Notes: generated by a model from the sequence alone, not told the origin. A stretch of 64,000 bases of DNA from Actinomyces succiniciruminis (GCF_900002405.1 NZ_LK995542.1:86449-150448), one strand, 5' to 3'. Counted from the first letter of the stretch, positions 36,334 to 45,758 are shown. Program-made: numbers and translations.

Positions 36334-37710
36334 TCACTCGCTGTGAGCGGAGGTCTCGAACAGCAGATTGACCTGCTCGTTGTAGCCGGTGAGCGTCGAC
36401 GCCGGGACCCGATCCACCCAGACCGCGTCCACCGCCGGACTCATGATCGCGCTGACGTCGGCACCGAAGTAGGTCAGCGGGAAGAAGAAGGTCTGCCCGC
36501 CTTCCTCCAGGTGCACGGTGAAGGCGTCGGTGGACAGCCCGGTCTCCTCGAACACCTCAATGGCCTTCTCAGTGGAGGAGGCGATCGCGGGGAAGACGAT
36601 CCCGTAGGAGGCGACGATGTCCTGAGCCTCTGCGGTGCCCAGGAAGGCGACCCACTGGGAGGCCAGGTCCACCTTGTCGGAGTCCTTGACGATCGAGTCT
36701 CCCAGGCCGTTGAACAGGGAGGCGCGGTTGCCGTTGGGACCGATCGGGGTGGGGGCGATGCCCACGTTGATGTCCAGACCCGCGAAGGTGTTGAACATCC
36801 ACGCCCCGTGAATCGCCATGGCGATGGACTCCGAACCGAGCTGAATGTCGGTGCTGGTGGCGTCGGAGAAGGCCCCGTTGGGGTTCAGGTAGCCCTTGTC
36901 CACCAGCCCGAAGTACCAGTCCAGGGTGCGCTGGAAGTCCTCCTCGTCGTAGCGGTAGTGGGTGCCCCAGGTCTCCTGGTCCGTGTAGTACCAATCCCCC
37001 ACCGTGGCGGTGAAGGGGCTCCACTGGGTCTGACCGTCATTGGAGCCCGAGTCCTGAATGCCGAGCCCGTAGACGGCCACATGCTTCGGGTCGAAGCCCT
37101 CCTCGTCACCGCGCACCCCGTTGCGGTCAACGGTGAGGCGCGCCAGGATCCGCTCGAAGCTGCCGCCGTCCTCCAGGTTCCAGTCGCAGGTCTGGATCTC
37201 CTCCTCGGAGATACCGGCATCGGCGAGCATGTCCTGGTTGTAGAACAGCGCCACGGTGTCCCAGTCCTTGGGACAGCCGTACTGGTGTCCGTCCTCGCCC
37301 TTCCACAGGTCCAACAGTCCCTCCTGGAAGGCGGACTCGTCGACGTCGGACCACGCGGTTTGCTCGTCCAGCGGCACGAGCACATCGAGGTCCACGAACT
37401 GGGCGAATTTGGCAATGTGGTCGACGAACGCGTCCGGGCCGGTGCCGGCGATGAAGCCGGCGGTCAGCTTGGTCCAGTAGTCGCCCCAGCCGATCTGGGT
37501 GATGTTGACGGTGATACCCGTCTTCTCCTTGAAGCGGTCCGCGCAGGCCTGATACGCGGGCTCCTGGCTCGCGTCCCACAGCCAGTAGTCGATCGTGTTG
37601 GACTTCGTCTGATTGTCACCGCCGGAGCAGGCCGCCAGGGTGAGCGCCCCGGCACCGGCGAGCGCGCCGGTCAGCAGGCCTCGGCGGGTGAGTAGGAGCT
37701 TGTTGTTCAT
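36334..37710 (-). CDS. Sugar ABC transporter substrate-binding lipoprotein
   Basis: 458 residues. The signal peptide has a twin-arginine-like L-T-R-R-G-L-L-T-G, a hydrophobic core and the lipobox L-A-A-C with Cys 28, so the mature protein is membrane-anchored outside the cell. The remainder is a family 1 extracellular solute-binding protein (D-Y-W-L-W-D near the start, Y-G-C-P-K-D-W-D-T). ATG 37710 has GAGGAACGCGAG upstream. Last gene of the alpha-galactosidase operon, so an alpha-galactoside such as raffinose or melibiose is the probable ligand. Confidence 0.88.
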   Translation of the reverse strand: MNNKLLLTRRGLLTGALAGAGALTLAACSGGDNQTKSNTIDYWLWDASQEPAYQACADRFKEKTGITVNITQIGWGDYWTKLTAGFIAGTGPDAFVDHIAKFAQFVDLDVLVPLDEQTAWSDVDESAFQEGLLDLWKGEDGHQYGCPKDWDTVALFYNQDMLADAGISEEEIQTCDWNLEDGGSFERILARLTVDRNGVRGDEEGFDPKHVAVYGLGIQDSGSNDGQTQWSPFTATVGDWYYTDQETWGTHYRYDEEDFQRTLDWYFGLVDKGYLNPNGAFSDATSTDIQLGSESIAMAIHGAWMFNTFAGLDINVGIAPTPIGPNGNRASLFNGLGDSIVKDSDKVDLASQWVAFLGTAEAQDIVASYGIVFPAIASSTEKAIEVFEETGLSTDAFTVHLEEGGQTFFFPLTYFGADVSAIMSPAVDAVWVDRVPASTLTGYNEQVNLLFETSAHSE

Positions 37711-37720
37711 CTCGCGTTCC

Positions 37721-38662
37721 TCACTTGATTCCGGTGAAGCCGATGGAGTTGACGATGCGCTTGGCGGCCACCATGAACAGCAGCAGCATCGGCAGGGCGG
37801 CAACGAGCGTGGCGGCCATGAGTCCGGACCAGTCCGTGCCGGAGGTGGGCGCCTGGGACCGGAAGACAGCCACGGCCACGGTAAGCACGCGGGAGGAGTC
37901 CGTGTAGGACACCAGCAGGGGCCAGAAGTAGTCGTTCCAGGCGGTGATGTAGGTGATGATCGCCAGGGTGGAGATCGGGGCGCTGGCCATCGGCAGGATC
38001 AGCTGGAAGAACACCCGGATCTTGGAGGCGCCGTCGAGCAGGGCGGCCTCCTCCAGCTCTCGGGGGATGTTCATGAAGAACTGGCGCAGGAAGAACACCG
38101 CGAACGGCGTCATGAACATGGTCGGCAACGCCACGCCCAGCAGGTTGTCGATGAGTCCGATCTGCTTGACCAGCACGAAGTTGGGCAGCAGCGTGAAGAT
38201 CGAGGGCACCATCAGGGCCGCCAGGAACAGGGTGAACACCGCGTCCCGGCCGCGCCAGCGCAGGCGGGCGAAGGAGTATGCCGCCATGGCGGAGAAGAAC
38301 ACCTGGCCGGCGGTGACCAGCGTGGCCACGATCACCGAGTTGCGCAGGTAGATCCAGAAGTTCATGGAGGCGCCGGAGCCGCCGTCGGCCAGGGCCTCCT
38401 CGGTGGACTGCATGCCGAACACGCGGGCGAAGCCGCGCAGGTTGATGTCCACCGGCAGGATCGATGTGGGGTCGGAGGTGATCCCGGCGTTGGAGGACAG
38501 GGCGGTGCGCAGCACCCAGTAGAAGGGCAGGATCGTAATGACGATGATCAGGGCCATGAAGATCCAGGCGATCACCCGCCCCACGGAGATGCCGTTCTTG
38601 CGGGTGCGGCGGTTCTCGGCTGCGGGGCTCGCGTCGGGGGCGGTTGTGGTCAAAGCGCTCAT
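37721..38662 (-). CDS. Carbohydrate ABC transporter permease (MalG type)
   Basis: 313 residues with six transmembrane helices. The EAA loop is seen as E-L-E-E-A-A-L-L-D-G-A-S near residue 205, which docks the ATPase. The N-terminus is a charged cytoplasmic tail of about 35 residues. ATG 38662 follows GAGAGGAGAGC. It lies 13 bases after the partner permease and 10 bases before the binding protein. No ATPase gene is in the operon, so a shared MsiK-type ATPase is presumably used. Confidence 0.9.
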   Translation of the reverse strand: MSALTTTAPDASPAAENRRTRKNGISVGRVIAWIFMALIIVITILPFYWVLRTALSSNAGITSDPTSILPVDINLRGFARVFGMQSTEEALADGGSGASMNFWIYLRNSVIVATLVTAGQVFFSAMAAYSFARLRWRGRDAVFTLFLAALMVPSIFTLLPNFVLVKQIGLIDNLLGVALPTMFMTPFAVFFLRQFFMNIPRELEEAALLDGASKIRVFFQLILPMASAPISTLAIITYITAWNDYFWPLLVSYTDSSRVLTVAVAVFRSQAPTSGTDWSGLMAATLVAALPMLLLFMVAAKRIVNSIGFTGIK

Positions 38663-38675
38663 GTTTGCTCTCCTC

Positions 38676-39584
38676 TCAGTCCAGGTCCGTCTCGCCCGCA
38701 CGGGTCATGCGGTACTGGAGGATGGTGATGGCCGCCAACACGATGAGCAGCCCCACCGCCATGGCGGAGGCGTAGCCGAACTGGAAGCGGCCGAAGGCCA
38801 TGTCGTAGATGTAGTACTGCAGCACGCGGCTGGCGTTGACCGGCCCACCCTGGGTGGTCACCGAGACGGTGTCGAAGACCTGGAAGGAGCCGATCATCGT
38901 CATGATCAGCACGAGGGCCAGGATGGGGCGCAGCAGCGGCACCGTGATCTTCCAGAACATGGTCCACTCGCTGGCGCCGTCCATCTTGCCGGCCTCGTAG
39001 ACCGTCTCCGGGATTGACTGCAGCCCGGCGAAGATCAGCAGGGCGGTGTAGCCCACGTGCCGCCATACGTTGATCAGGGCAATGGTGGGGATGGCCAGGG
39101 CGGAGGAGAAGAAGTTGACGCTCTCCCCGGTGATGGCGGAGATGATCTCGTTGGAGATGCCCAGCGTGTTGTCCAGGATCCACAGCCACAGCATGGCGAC
39201 GACGACGTTGGACACCAGGTAGGGGGTCAGCACGATCGAGCGCACCAGCGTCGACTGGGTCAGCCGCTGCATGAGCACGGCGATCACCAGTGCGAGGATG
39301 GTCTGCAGGCCGATGTTGATCAGCACGTACTCCAGCGTCACCTTGACGGCGTTCCAGAAGATGGAGTCGCCGATCATGCGCTTGTAGTTGCTCAGGCCAA
39401 TGAACTGTTCCGGGGTCAGCAGGTTGTACTCGGTGAAGGACAGCCAGATGCCCCGGATCAGGGGCCAGATGTAGAAGGCGACCAGGCCGATGCCGGCGGG
39501 AATGATGAAGGCGATGCCGAGTAGGCGGTCGTCCTTCGGTTTCCTGCGCAGCGCCGGTCCGGCGGCGGCGGTCGCTGTGGACAT
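38676..39584 (-). CDS. Carbohydrate ABC transporter permease (MalF type)
   Basis: 302 residues, six transmembrane helices, with the EAA loop E-T-V-Y-E-A-G-K-M-D-G-A-S near residue 200. Motifs W-L-S-F-T-E-Y-N and the P-Y-L-V-S-N-V-V segment are typical of the MalF-like subunit. GGAG lies 9-12 bases before ATG 39584. It follows the alpha-galactosidase gene by 115 bases. Confidence 0.9.
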   Translation of the reverse strand: MSTATAAAGPALRRKPKDDRLLGIAFIIPAGIGLVAFYIWPLIRGIWLSFTEYNLLTPEQFIGLSNYKRMIGDSIFWNAVKVTLEYVLINIGLQTILALVIAVLMQRLTQSTLVRSIVLTPYLVSNVVVAMLWLWILDNTLGISNEIISAITGESVNFFSSALAIPTIALINVWRHVGYTALLIFAGLQSIPETVYEAGKMDGASEWTMFWKITVPLLRPILALVLIMTMIGSFQVFDTVSVTTQGGPVNASRVLQYYIYDMAFGRFQFGYASAMAVGLLIVLAAITILQYRMTRAGETDLD

Positions 39585-39699
39585 GGGCGATACTCCGTTC
39601 CTGGCGGGATTTGGATCGGGAAATACGGGTTGGTGGTCAATCGCTCCGGTGCGACGACGCGGCCAGGGTCGGGCGGCGCACCCTTGGGCGCGGAGCGGC

Positions 39700-41883
39700 T
39701 CAGACGGCGGTGACGCGCACGAGCAGCGTGTGGTCGGGATGGATGACGGGCAATGACAGGCCGGTGTTCACCAGGTACGAGCCGGGCAGGACCACCCCCT
39801 CGGGGCGGGTCCAGGCGGCCTCGTAGGTGTGGCCCTCGTACAGGGGAGCAGCCAGCTGCACCCGGTAGGTGCGCTGCGGGTCCAGGCCGGGCAGGGGCCG
39901 GGGGGCGCCGGGCCAGGTGAGTGCCTGTCCCAGGCTGGTCAGTCCGAACAGGGCGTCGGAGCGATCCGGGGCGACGACGCCCTGAATGCGTACGGCGTCG
40001 TCCTCGTCGACGTCGGCGTGGACAACCGTGCCGGCGTGCAGCAGGGGGCGCAGCCGCTTGTGCAGGCCGATCAGCTCCGCCAGGCCCTGCTTGTCGGCGT
40101 CGGTGGCGCTCAGCAGATCCCACTCCACGCCCATGTGTCCCCACAGGGCGGTGGCCGCGCGGAAGGAGATGTCCAGGCTGCGCAGTGTGGTGTGGTCGCG
40201 CCCGGAGCCGACGTGGGTGCCGATCAGTTCGGGCGGCAGCAGCAGCATGGTGCCGCGGTTGATGTTGGCGCGGTCGTGGGCGTCGTTGCAGTCGGAGGTC
40301 CACACGCGCTGGGTGTGCTCGATGATCCCCAGGTCGATGCGGCCCCCGCCGCCGCAGCAGGACTCGATCTCCAGGTTCGGGAAGCGCTCGTGGAGGGCGT
40401 CCAGTAGCCGGTAGAGGGCGAGGGTCTGCTCGTGGATGGCCGGGGCGCCGTAGCGGGTCCCGAGTGCGGCATTGGGAGCCATGTGCCCGGCGGCCAGCAC
40501 CGTGGAGTTGTGGTCCCACTTGATGTAGGCCAGGTCCAGGCGCTCCACCAGGTCGCTGATGGCGCCGAACAGGTAGTCCCAGGCGCCCGGGGCGGTGAGG
40601 TCCAGCACCCGCTGGTGGCGGTGCTCGACGGCGCCGCCGGCCCCGTCGGACAGGATCCAGTCGGGATGGGTGCGGGCCAGCTCGGAGTCGCGGTTGATCA
40701 TCTCCGGCTCGAACCACAGTCCCAGCTCCATGCCCAACTCGCGCACGTGCTGCGCCAGCGGCTCCAGCCCGGTGGGCCAGACCTCCGGGGAGACCTGCCA
40801 GTCGCCCAGGCCGGAGGTGTCGTCGCGGCGCGAACCGAACCAGCCGTCGTCGACGACGAAGCGCTCGACGCCGATGGCGGCGGCCTCATCGGCCAGGGCC
40901 TTGAGCTTGTCCAGATCGTGGTTGAAGTAGACGGCCTCCCAGATGTTGAGCAGCACCGGTCGCGGGCGGGCCGGGTAGGAGGGCAGGGCCCGCACGTGGG
41001 CGTGCGCCCGGGCGGCGAGCGCGTCCAGGCCCTCCCCCCAGGAGCCGACCACCCACGGGCTGGTGTAGCTCTGGCCGGGGCCGAGCACAATCTCACCGGG
41101 GTGGAGCAGCTCCCCGGCCCCCAGCAGCCGGTAACCCTGGGCGGGGTGGGCGGCCAGGGCGCGGGTGTTGCCGGACCAGGCGAGGTGTACGGCGTGGACG
41201 CGGCCGCGGCGCCAGCCGAAGCCGGCGGTGCCGGCGACCAGCCAGGTGACGGCGTCGTGACCGGTGCGGCCCTCCCAGGACTCGCGCAGGCGGGTGCCGG
41301 GGGTGAAGGGGGTGCGCACCGGTTGCCGTTCGAAGGCGTGGTGGCCGGTGAAGTCGAGCAGCTCGGTGGCGTCGGCGGGCACCGGCAGGAGCGGGGTGAG
41401 TTCGTCGACCTCCAGGGGTGCGGCGTCGGGGCCGGCCGCGTCGGCGACCTCGGCGCGCAGGCGCACCAGGCCGGATGGCTCCAGACGCAACACGGTGGTC
41501 AGGACGATGCTGTGGACCGGGTCGGTGGCGGTGGAGGTGACCTGATCGGCCTGGCCGCCGGGGGCCGCGACCGTCTCGACCGTGTGGGTGACGTTCTCGG
41601 GGTGGACGGAGAAGGCCGAGCCGTCGGCGCGGTGCAGCAGAACGGCGGGACGCGCGGACCAGCCCAGGTGTGGCAGCGGCAGCACGGGAAGATCCGGGGT
41701 GGTCCAGGTCTGGTTGGAGCCGGTGGCCGTGTTCTGGGCGATGCCGACGTCGGCGAGGGCCGCGCCATCGAGCTCGCCCAGGTCCTCGCCCCAGTGCCGC
41801 ACGACCGGGTGCCGGTCGGGCATCAGGTCCAGGACCAGTGAGGTGCCGGCCCGGCGCAGGTGGACGGTACGAGAGTGGGACAC
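39700..41883 (-). CDS. Alpha-galactosidase, GH36
   Basis: 727 residues, the length of bacterial GH36 enzymes. The catalytic nucleophile Asp is in Y-I-K-W-D-H-N near residue 464 and the acid/base Asp in W-T-S-D-C-N-D near residue 530. Substrate-binding G-L-W-F-E-P-E-M-I and C-C-G-G-G-G-R-I-D are present. There is no signal peptide, so the enzyme cleaves imported alpha-galactosides in the cytoplasm. First gene of an operon with two permeases and a binding protein. AAGGAGACC precedes ATG 41883. Confidence 0.92.
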   Translation of the reverse strand: MSHSRTVHLRRAGTSLVLDLMPDRHPVVRHWGEDLGELDGAALADVGIAQNTATGSNQTWTTPDLPVLPLPHLGWSARPAVLLHRADGSAFSVHPENVTHTVETVAAPGGQADQVTSTATDPVHSIVLTTVLRLEPSGLVRLRAEVADAAGPDAAPLEVDELTPLLPVPADATELLDFTGHHAFERQPVRTPFTPGTRLRESWEGRTGHDAVTWLVAGTAGFGWRRGRVHAVHLAWSGNTRALAAHPAQGYRLLGAGELLHPGEIVLGPGQSYTSPWVVGSWGEGLDALAARAHAHVRALPSYPARPRPVLLNIWEAVYFNHDLDKLKALADEAAAIGVERFVVDDGWFGSRRDDTSGLGDWQVSPEVWPTGLEPLAQHVRELGMELGLWFEPEMINRDSELARTHPDWILSDGAGGAVEHRHQRVLDLTAPGAWDYLFGAISDLVERLDLAYIKWDHNSTVLAAGHMAPNAALGTRYGAPAIHEQTLALYRLLDALHERFPNLEIESCCGGGGRIDLGIIEHTQRVWTSDCNDAHDRANINRGTMLLLPPELIGTHVGSGRDHTTLRSLDISFRAATALWGHMGVEWDLLSATDADKQGLAELIGLHKRLRPLLHAGTVVHADVDEDDAVRIQGVVAPDRSDALFGLTSLGQALTWPGAPRPLPGLDPQRTYRVQLAAPLYEGHTYEAAWTRPEGVVLPGSYLVNTGLSLPVIHPDHTLLVRVTAV

Positions 41884-42126
41884 GGGGTCTCCTTCGACTT
41901 ATGTGGGATCTGCGGCTGGGATTGCGGGCTGTTCCCCGCGGGTCCGGCCGCCGCGGCGCGGCCGGGCTGTTGCACAGCGATTATTTTCTAGTCGAAGAAA
42001 TGCGTGACGTCAACCACCGGCACCACCACACTTGGGCCACCCGCGCCCGGCTCGATCCTTGCCCGCTTTCAGCCCCTCCCCGGCGGACTGCTGGCCAAAC
42101 CGGCGATCATGCGCCACGATCGCTTC
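41884..42126. other. Gap upstream of the alpha-galactosidase gene
   Basis: It contains the only A+T-rich patch nearby, 41978-42001 (ATTATTTTCTAGTCGAAGAAAT), with imperfect dyad symmetry ATTTTCT/AGAAAT. It could be a promoter/operator for the operon. No gene is supported. Confidence 0.35.
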
Positions 42127-42783
42127 ATGACGCCGGCCCCCTCACCCGCCCCGCCCGAGATTCCCCCGCTCGGAACCAGCCCGGTACGCGCCGTGCTGCT
42201 CGACGCCGACGGCGTTTTGCAGCTGATCGGCACACCCTGGGATCAGGCGCTGACCAATGGCGGCGGGGAGCGCTTCTGCCGTCGCCTGCTCGCCGAGGAG
42301 GGCCCCGCTCTGAGAGGAGACGAGGATCTGCGCACCCTGCTTGAGCGGCTGGTAGACGAGTTACGGCTCGGCGCGAGCGTGGAAGAACTGCTCGACCTGT
42401 GGTGGCGGGCCACGCCGGACCCGGCCGCCTGGCAGGCGGTCCGCGAGCTGCGGGCCGCCGGCTACACCACGGTGCTGGCCACCAACCAGCAGCACGAGCG
42501 TCGCGCCTGGATGCGCTCGGTACTCGGGTACGACGGTCTGTGCGACGTGGATGCCTACTCCTGCACGCTCGGCGTGGCCAAGCCCAGCGCCGAGTACTTC
42601 CGCACGGTGCTGGACCTGGTTGGCGTGGCTCCGCAGGAGGCGCTGTTCGTGGACGACAGCGCGGCCAATGTGTCCGCGGCGGCGACGCTCGGCATACGCA
42701 CGGTGCACCACCCGGCGGACGCGGGCGGGGACCTGCTGCGCCAGGAGATCGTCGCCGTGCTCGACGGCACCACGGTGGCCTGA
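42127..42783 (+). CDS. HAD-superfamily hydrolase
   Basis: About 218 residues. HAD motif I is present as V-L-L-D-A-D-G-V, with the general acid Asp normal but the usual Phe/Leu replaced. A-T-N-Q-Q is motif II, V-A-K-P-S-A-E-Y-F motif III and F-V-D-D-S-A-A-N-V motif IV. It is probably a phosphatase of small phosphometabolites. The start is uncertain: no good ribosome site is seen, and ATG 42127 or 42109 or the GTG at 42004 are possible. Confidence 0.75.
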   Translation: MTPAPSPAPPEIPPLGTSPVRAVLLDADGVLQLIGTPWDQALTNGGGERFCRRLLAEEGPALRGDEDLRTLLERLVDELRLGASVEELLDLWWRATPDPAAWQAVRELRAAGYTTVLATNQQHERRAWMRSVLGYDGLCDVDAYSCTLGVAKPSAEYFRTVLDLVGVAPQEALFVDDSAANVSAAATLGIRTVHHPADAGGDLLRQEIVAVLDGTTVA

Positions 42784-43006
42784 GTCGCCTCCACCGGGTA
42801 ATACGGCGCCCTGTCGCCTCCTCGGTCAAGGTTGAACGCAGCCGGCCGGGGCCGCCTCAGCGCTCTCCTCCTGCGGGAGGAGGGGCACCAGGTTTTCCTC
42901 ATACTTTCGGAATCTAGAGTTCATCCGTACGGACTTGCCAGGCGTCGACGGCGGTACAAAACTCAAGCCTGTGAGCGCGGCGGAGGCGGCGCCCGGAAGG
43001 ATCACC

Positions 43007-43612
43007 ATGACGAGCATTACGACGTCCGGAAATGTGCGGGAGCAGCGTCAATCCTCTGCCGCGGCCCGGACGTCGGATGCCATGAGGGCCACAGCCGCCG
43101 CCCGTCGTCGTTTCGATGCTCGCCTGCAGGATCCGGCGCGGCGTGCTCCGCGCGTGTTCCGGCACCTCATCGACCGCATTCACCGGCTGCTGCCGGGGTT
43201 CCTGCGCCGCCGAGTGCCGGTGACCTTCATCGGCTACGCGCTCATCAACGGCTCCGGATTCGTCATCGACATCAGCTTCCTGACGCTGTTCTACGAGCAA
43301 CTGCACTGGTTCTACCCCCTGGCCGTCACCGTGGGCTATGCGATCGCGGGCGTGTACTCACTGCTGCTCAACCGCTGGCTGAACTTCCAGTCGCACGGCT
43401 CGCTGGTCTCACAGGGGTCGCGCTACGCCGTCGGCCTGGTCTCCCAGTACGTGATCTTCATTCTGGGCCTGTCCAGCCTGCTGCACCTGGTGGGGGTGAA
43501 CGCGGAGCTGGCGCGGCTGATCTCGGCCTGCTGCGAGGGGATCTACCTGTACGCACTGATGCGCCTGTGGGTGTTCCGCGGCACGCCCGAACCCGCCGGC
43601 GAAGCCGCCTGA
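43007..43612 (+). CDS. GtrA-family membrane protein
   Basis: 201 residues. After a basic N-terminal region of about 60 residues come four hydrophobic helices with the GtrA hallmarks F-I-G-Y-A-L-I-N-G-S-G-F near the first helix and L-N-R-W-L-N-F at the end of the second loop. GtrA-like proteins are linked to flipping or modifying lipid-linked sugars for cell-surface polysaccharides. GGAAGGATCACC precedes ATG 43007. Confidence 0.8.
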   Translation: MTSITTSGNVREQRQSSAAARTSDAMRATAAARRRFDARLQDPARRAPRVFRHLIDRIHRLLPGFLRRRVPVTFIGYALINGSGFVIDISFLTLFYEQLHWFYPLAVTVGYAIAGVYSLLLNRWLNFQSHGSLVSQGSRYAVGLVSQYVIFILGLSSLLHLVGVNAELARLISACCEGIYLYALMRLWVFRGTPEPAGEAA

Positions 43613-43691
43613 GCCCGCCCGCGTAAGCGCGGACGGGAGCGCCCGCAGGCCCGCCCGCCGTCGCCGCCCGTGCCCGTCGCTTACCCGCCGT

Positions 43692-44498
43692 TCACCAGCA
43701 GGCGCGCGTGGTCTCCGTGGGCCCGTCCAGCTCGGTGAAACCCGCATCCACCACCGACACCGGCCGCGGACGGTTCCGCCAAGACGCCTCCGACGGGAAG
43801 ACGACGCGTACCCGGTAGCCCTGCGCGGCCCAGCGCTCCCGCAGGTCGGCGGGCAGCTGCGGGCTCTCCCAGGCGAGCTGGGCGGCGTGGGCGACCTGCG
43901 CGCACAGCTTCCCACTGGTCATCTCCTCCAGCGGAGTGACCTCCACCGTCACCAGGGCCTGCTGCGACACCGAGTCACTGGTGAGCACGATCCCGCGGGC
44001 GGCGTCGGGGTCCTTGGCGACGGCGGCCGTGATCGCGGCCGGCGGCGGAGGCAGCTCGCCCCCGTGCGGGAAGTGGGTGCCCTCCACCTGGGTCTTGGCC
44101 AGCGCGGGCGGCAGTGGGCGGACGGGCCCGGGCACGATCGCGCGCGCCTCGGCCCTCCCCCAGCCGGCCGGTCCGTCCTGGGCGACGGTGACGCCCGGCA
44201 GCTCCTGAATCTCATCCCAGCGTCGACCGCGAGCGCGGCGCACCAACTTGCGGATGCGCCCGTCGCGCCAGTACTCCACGGCGTCGTGCCAGGGGCCGCC
44301 GGGGGCGGACTCGGGGGCGGCTAGCAGGGCCACGACGGCGCGGGCGCTGGCCTCCGCAACGTCGATGCGGCGGGGCGGGTGGACCTTGTCGTAGTGGACG
44401 GCGATTTGCATGGCCCAGGGAATGGGGTGGTCGGCGTGAGCGGATGGGGAGGGCGAATCGGCCGCACCGGGGACGTTTTGCGGGGACAATGGCTGCAT
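43692..44498 (-). CDS. PTH2-type peptidyl-tRNA hydrolase-like protein
   Basis: 268 residues. The C-terminal part has the PTH2 pattern T-S-G-K-L-C-A-Q-V-A-H-A-A-Q (about 192-205). The N-terminal half contains a P-W-A-M-Q-I-A-V-H-Y-D-K segment, a likely strand, and an insertion rich in Pro and Ala. The start at 44498 overlaps that of the divergent HAD gene by two bases and has no ribosome site; a -10-like GATAAT seven bases upstream suggests a leaderless mRNA. ATG 44411 is an alternative. Confidence 0.72.
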   Translation of the reverse strand: MQPLSPQNVPGAADSPSPSAHADHPIPWAMQIAVHYDKVHPPRRIDVAEASARAVVALLAAPESAPGGPWHDAVEYWRDGRIRKLVRRARGRRWDEIQELPGVTVAQDGPAGWGRAEARAIVPGPVRPLPPALAKTQVEGTHFPHGGELPPPPAAITAAVAKDPDAARGIVLTSDSVSQQALVTVEVTPLEEMTSGKLCAQVAHAAQLAWESPQLPADLRERWAAQGYRVRVVFPSEASWRNRPRPVSVVDAGFTELDGPTETTRACW

Positions 44499-44511
44499 GC
44501 GTCACATTATC
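44485..44511. promoter_or_regulatory. Overlapping divergent leaderless promoters
   Basis: GACAAT (44485-44490) ends seven bases before ATG 44497 on the plus strand. ATTATC (44506-44511), read GATAAT on the minus strand, ends eight bases before the minus-strand ATG at 44498. The two start codons lie in the palindrome GCATGC (44495-44500). Confidence 0.55.
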
Positions 44512-45126
44512 TGGGACATGGGCGGCACCCTGGTAGACACCTACCCGGAGGTCGACCGGGTGCTGTGCGAGGCGGCCTTCGGCGACGCCGACCCCGCCCA
44601 CCTGCATCACGTGACCGAACTGACCCGTCACTCCATCGCCCATGCGATCGCCACGCTCAGCGAGGAGCAGCGCCTCGATCCCCACGGGCTGGAAGAGGCA
44701 TACGACGATCTGAAGGAGCGGTGGCACACGCAACCGGCGCCGGTCATGGACGGGGCGCGGGAAGTGATGGCGCGCGTGCGGTCCCTGGGCGGGTTGAACC
44801 TGCTGGCCACACACCGGGACCGCGACTCCGCCACCGCCCTGCTGCAGGGGCTGCACTTGAAGATGGATGACATCGTCTGTGCCCCGGACGGGGTGGCCCG
44901 CAAGCCCAGCCCGGACATGAACCTGCTGCTGGCCGAGCGCCACCGGCTCGACCCGGCGGAGGTGCTGTGCGTCGGCGACCGACCGATCGACGTGGTGGCC
45001 GCCCGGGGGGCGGGTATGCCCGCGGCGCTGCTGGTGCGCCCGGGGACGTCGGTGACTCTGCCGGATGATGCTCCCGGAGCGCTGGTCGTCGCCAGCCTGC
45101 GGGACCTGCTCCCCCTGCTGGACTGA
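44497..45126 (+). CDS. HAD-superfamily hydrolase
   Basis: 209 residues. Motif I is I-I-W-D-M-G-G-T-L-V, with the nucleophile Asp and M-G-G in place of D-G-T. A-T-H-R-D near residue 107 is motif II, R-K-P-S-P-D-M-N motif III and C-V-G-D-R-P-I-D-V motif IV. A Phe/Asp-to-Gly change at the second Asp position of motif I suggests the product may not be a standard phosphatase. No ribosome site; see the divergent promoter entry. Confidence 0.78.
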   Translation: MRHIIWDMGGTLVDTYPEVDRVLCEAAFGDADPAHLHHVTELTRHSIAHAIATLSEEQRLDPHGLEEAYDDLKERWHTQPAPVMDGAREVMARVRSLGGLNLLATHRDRDSATALLQGLHLKMDDIVCAPDGVARKPSPDMNLLLAERHRLDPAEVLCVGDRPIDVVAARGAGMPAALLVRPGTSVTLPDDAPGALVVASLRDLLPLLD

Positions 45127-45170
45127 GCCCCCGGCCCAAGGGGCTTGCCCTCGGACTCCGCCCCCGTCGC

Positions 45171-45758
45171 TTAGACCGTCGTGCCCGGCAGGCGCATCAG
45201 CAGGGCGTCGCCGTCGAAGACGAGGCCCGCATAGCCGTCCACGTGGGCGGCCTCCTGGAAGCCGGCGGCAAGGTGAGCGGCGACGGAGGCGTGGTTGGCG
45301 GTCTCGACAACACTGAACAGGTCCTCCGCCGGATCGATCTCCTGCACGGCGGCGCCCACCGCGGCCAGCAGGGCACGGCCGATGCCGCGGCTGCGGGCGC
45401 CGGGATCGACGATCAGACCGGAAACCATCCAGCGCTCCGGGCGGTCATTCTCCAAGTCTGCGGGCAGGACGAAAGCACCGGACAGGGCGACCGGGGCGGC
45501 CGTGTCATCAACTTCGGCCGCGTGGGCTACCGCATCGACCTCGGCCGACCGTGCGGCCGCGCCTCCGGCCCCGGTGGGCTCGGCGTCGTCGGCGGGGAGG
45601 GAGGCCAGCAGCAGCACCGGTAGGGCGGCAATCATGCGCGGCGCCTGTTCCAGCGCCTCCTCCACGGTGATCCCGCGCAGGGCCAGCAGGCGGGCAACCC
45701 GCGCCTCGTCGTCGGGACGGGCTGGGCGAATGGTCACGCCCGACGGCGCCGCGGTCAT
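45171..45758 (-). CDS. GNAT-family N-acetyltransferase
   Basis: 195 residues. The acetyl-CoA-binding motif is D-P-G-A-R-S-R-G-I-G-R-A-L-L near residue 118-130, and the C-terminal strand with G-Y-A-G-L-V-F completes the fold. A 40-residue Ala-rich insertion (about 55-95) splits strands 2 and 3. Its ATG overlaps the stop of the VOC gene (ATGA at 45755-45758), so the two are coupled. Substrate unknown. Confidence 0.82.
   Translation of the reverse strand: MTAAPSGVTIRPARPDDEARVARLLALRGITVEEALEQAPRMIAALPVLLLASLPADDAEPTGAGGAAARSAEVDAVAHAAEVDDTAAPVALSGAFVLPADLENDRPERWMVSGLIVDPGARSRGIGRALLAAVGAAVQEIDPAEDLFSVVETANHASVAAHLAAGFQEAAHVDGYAGLVFDGDALLMRLPGTTV

Noticed and set aside
42125-42829. A 234-residue Arg/Pro-rich minus-strand frame.
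   Set aside because: Composition is that of an antisense shadow over the HAD gene, whose motifs I-IV are intact.
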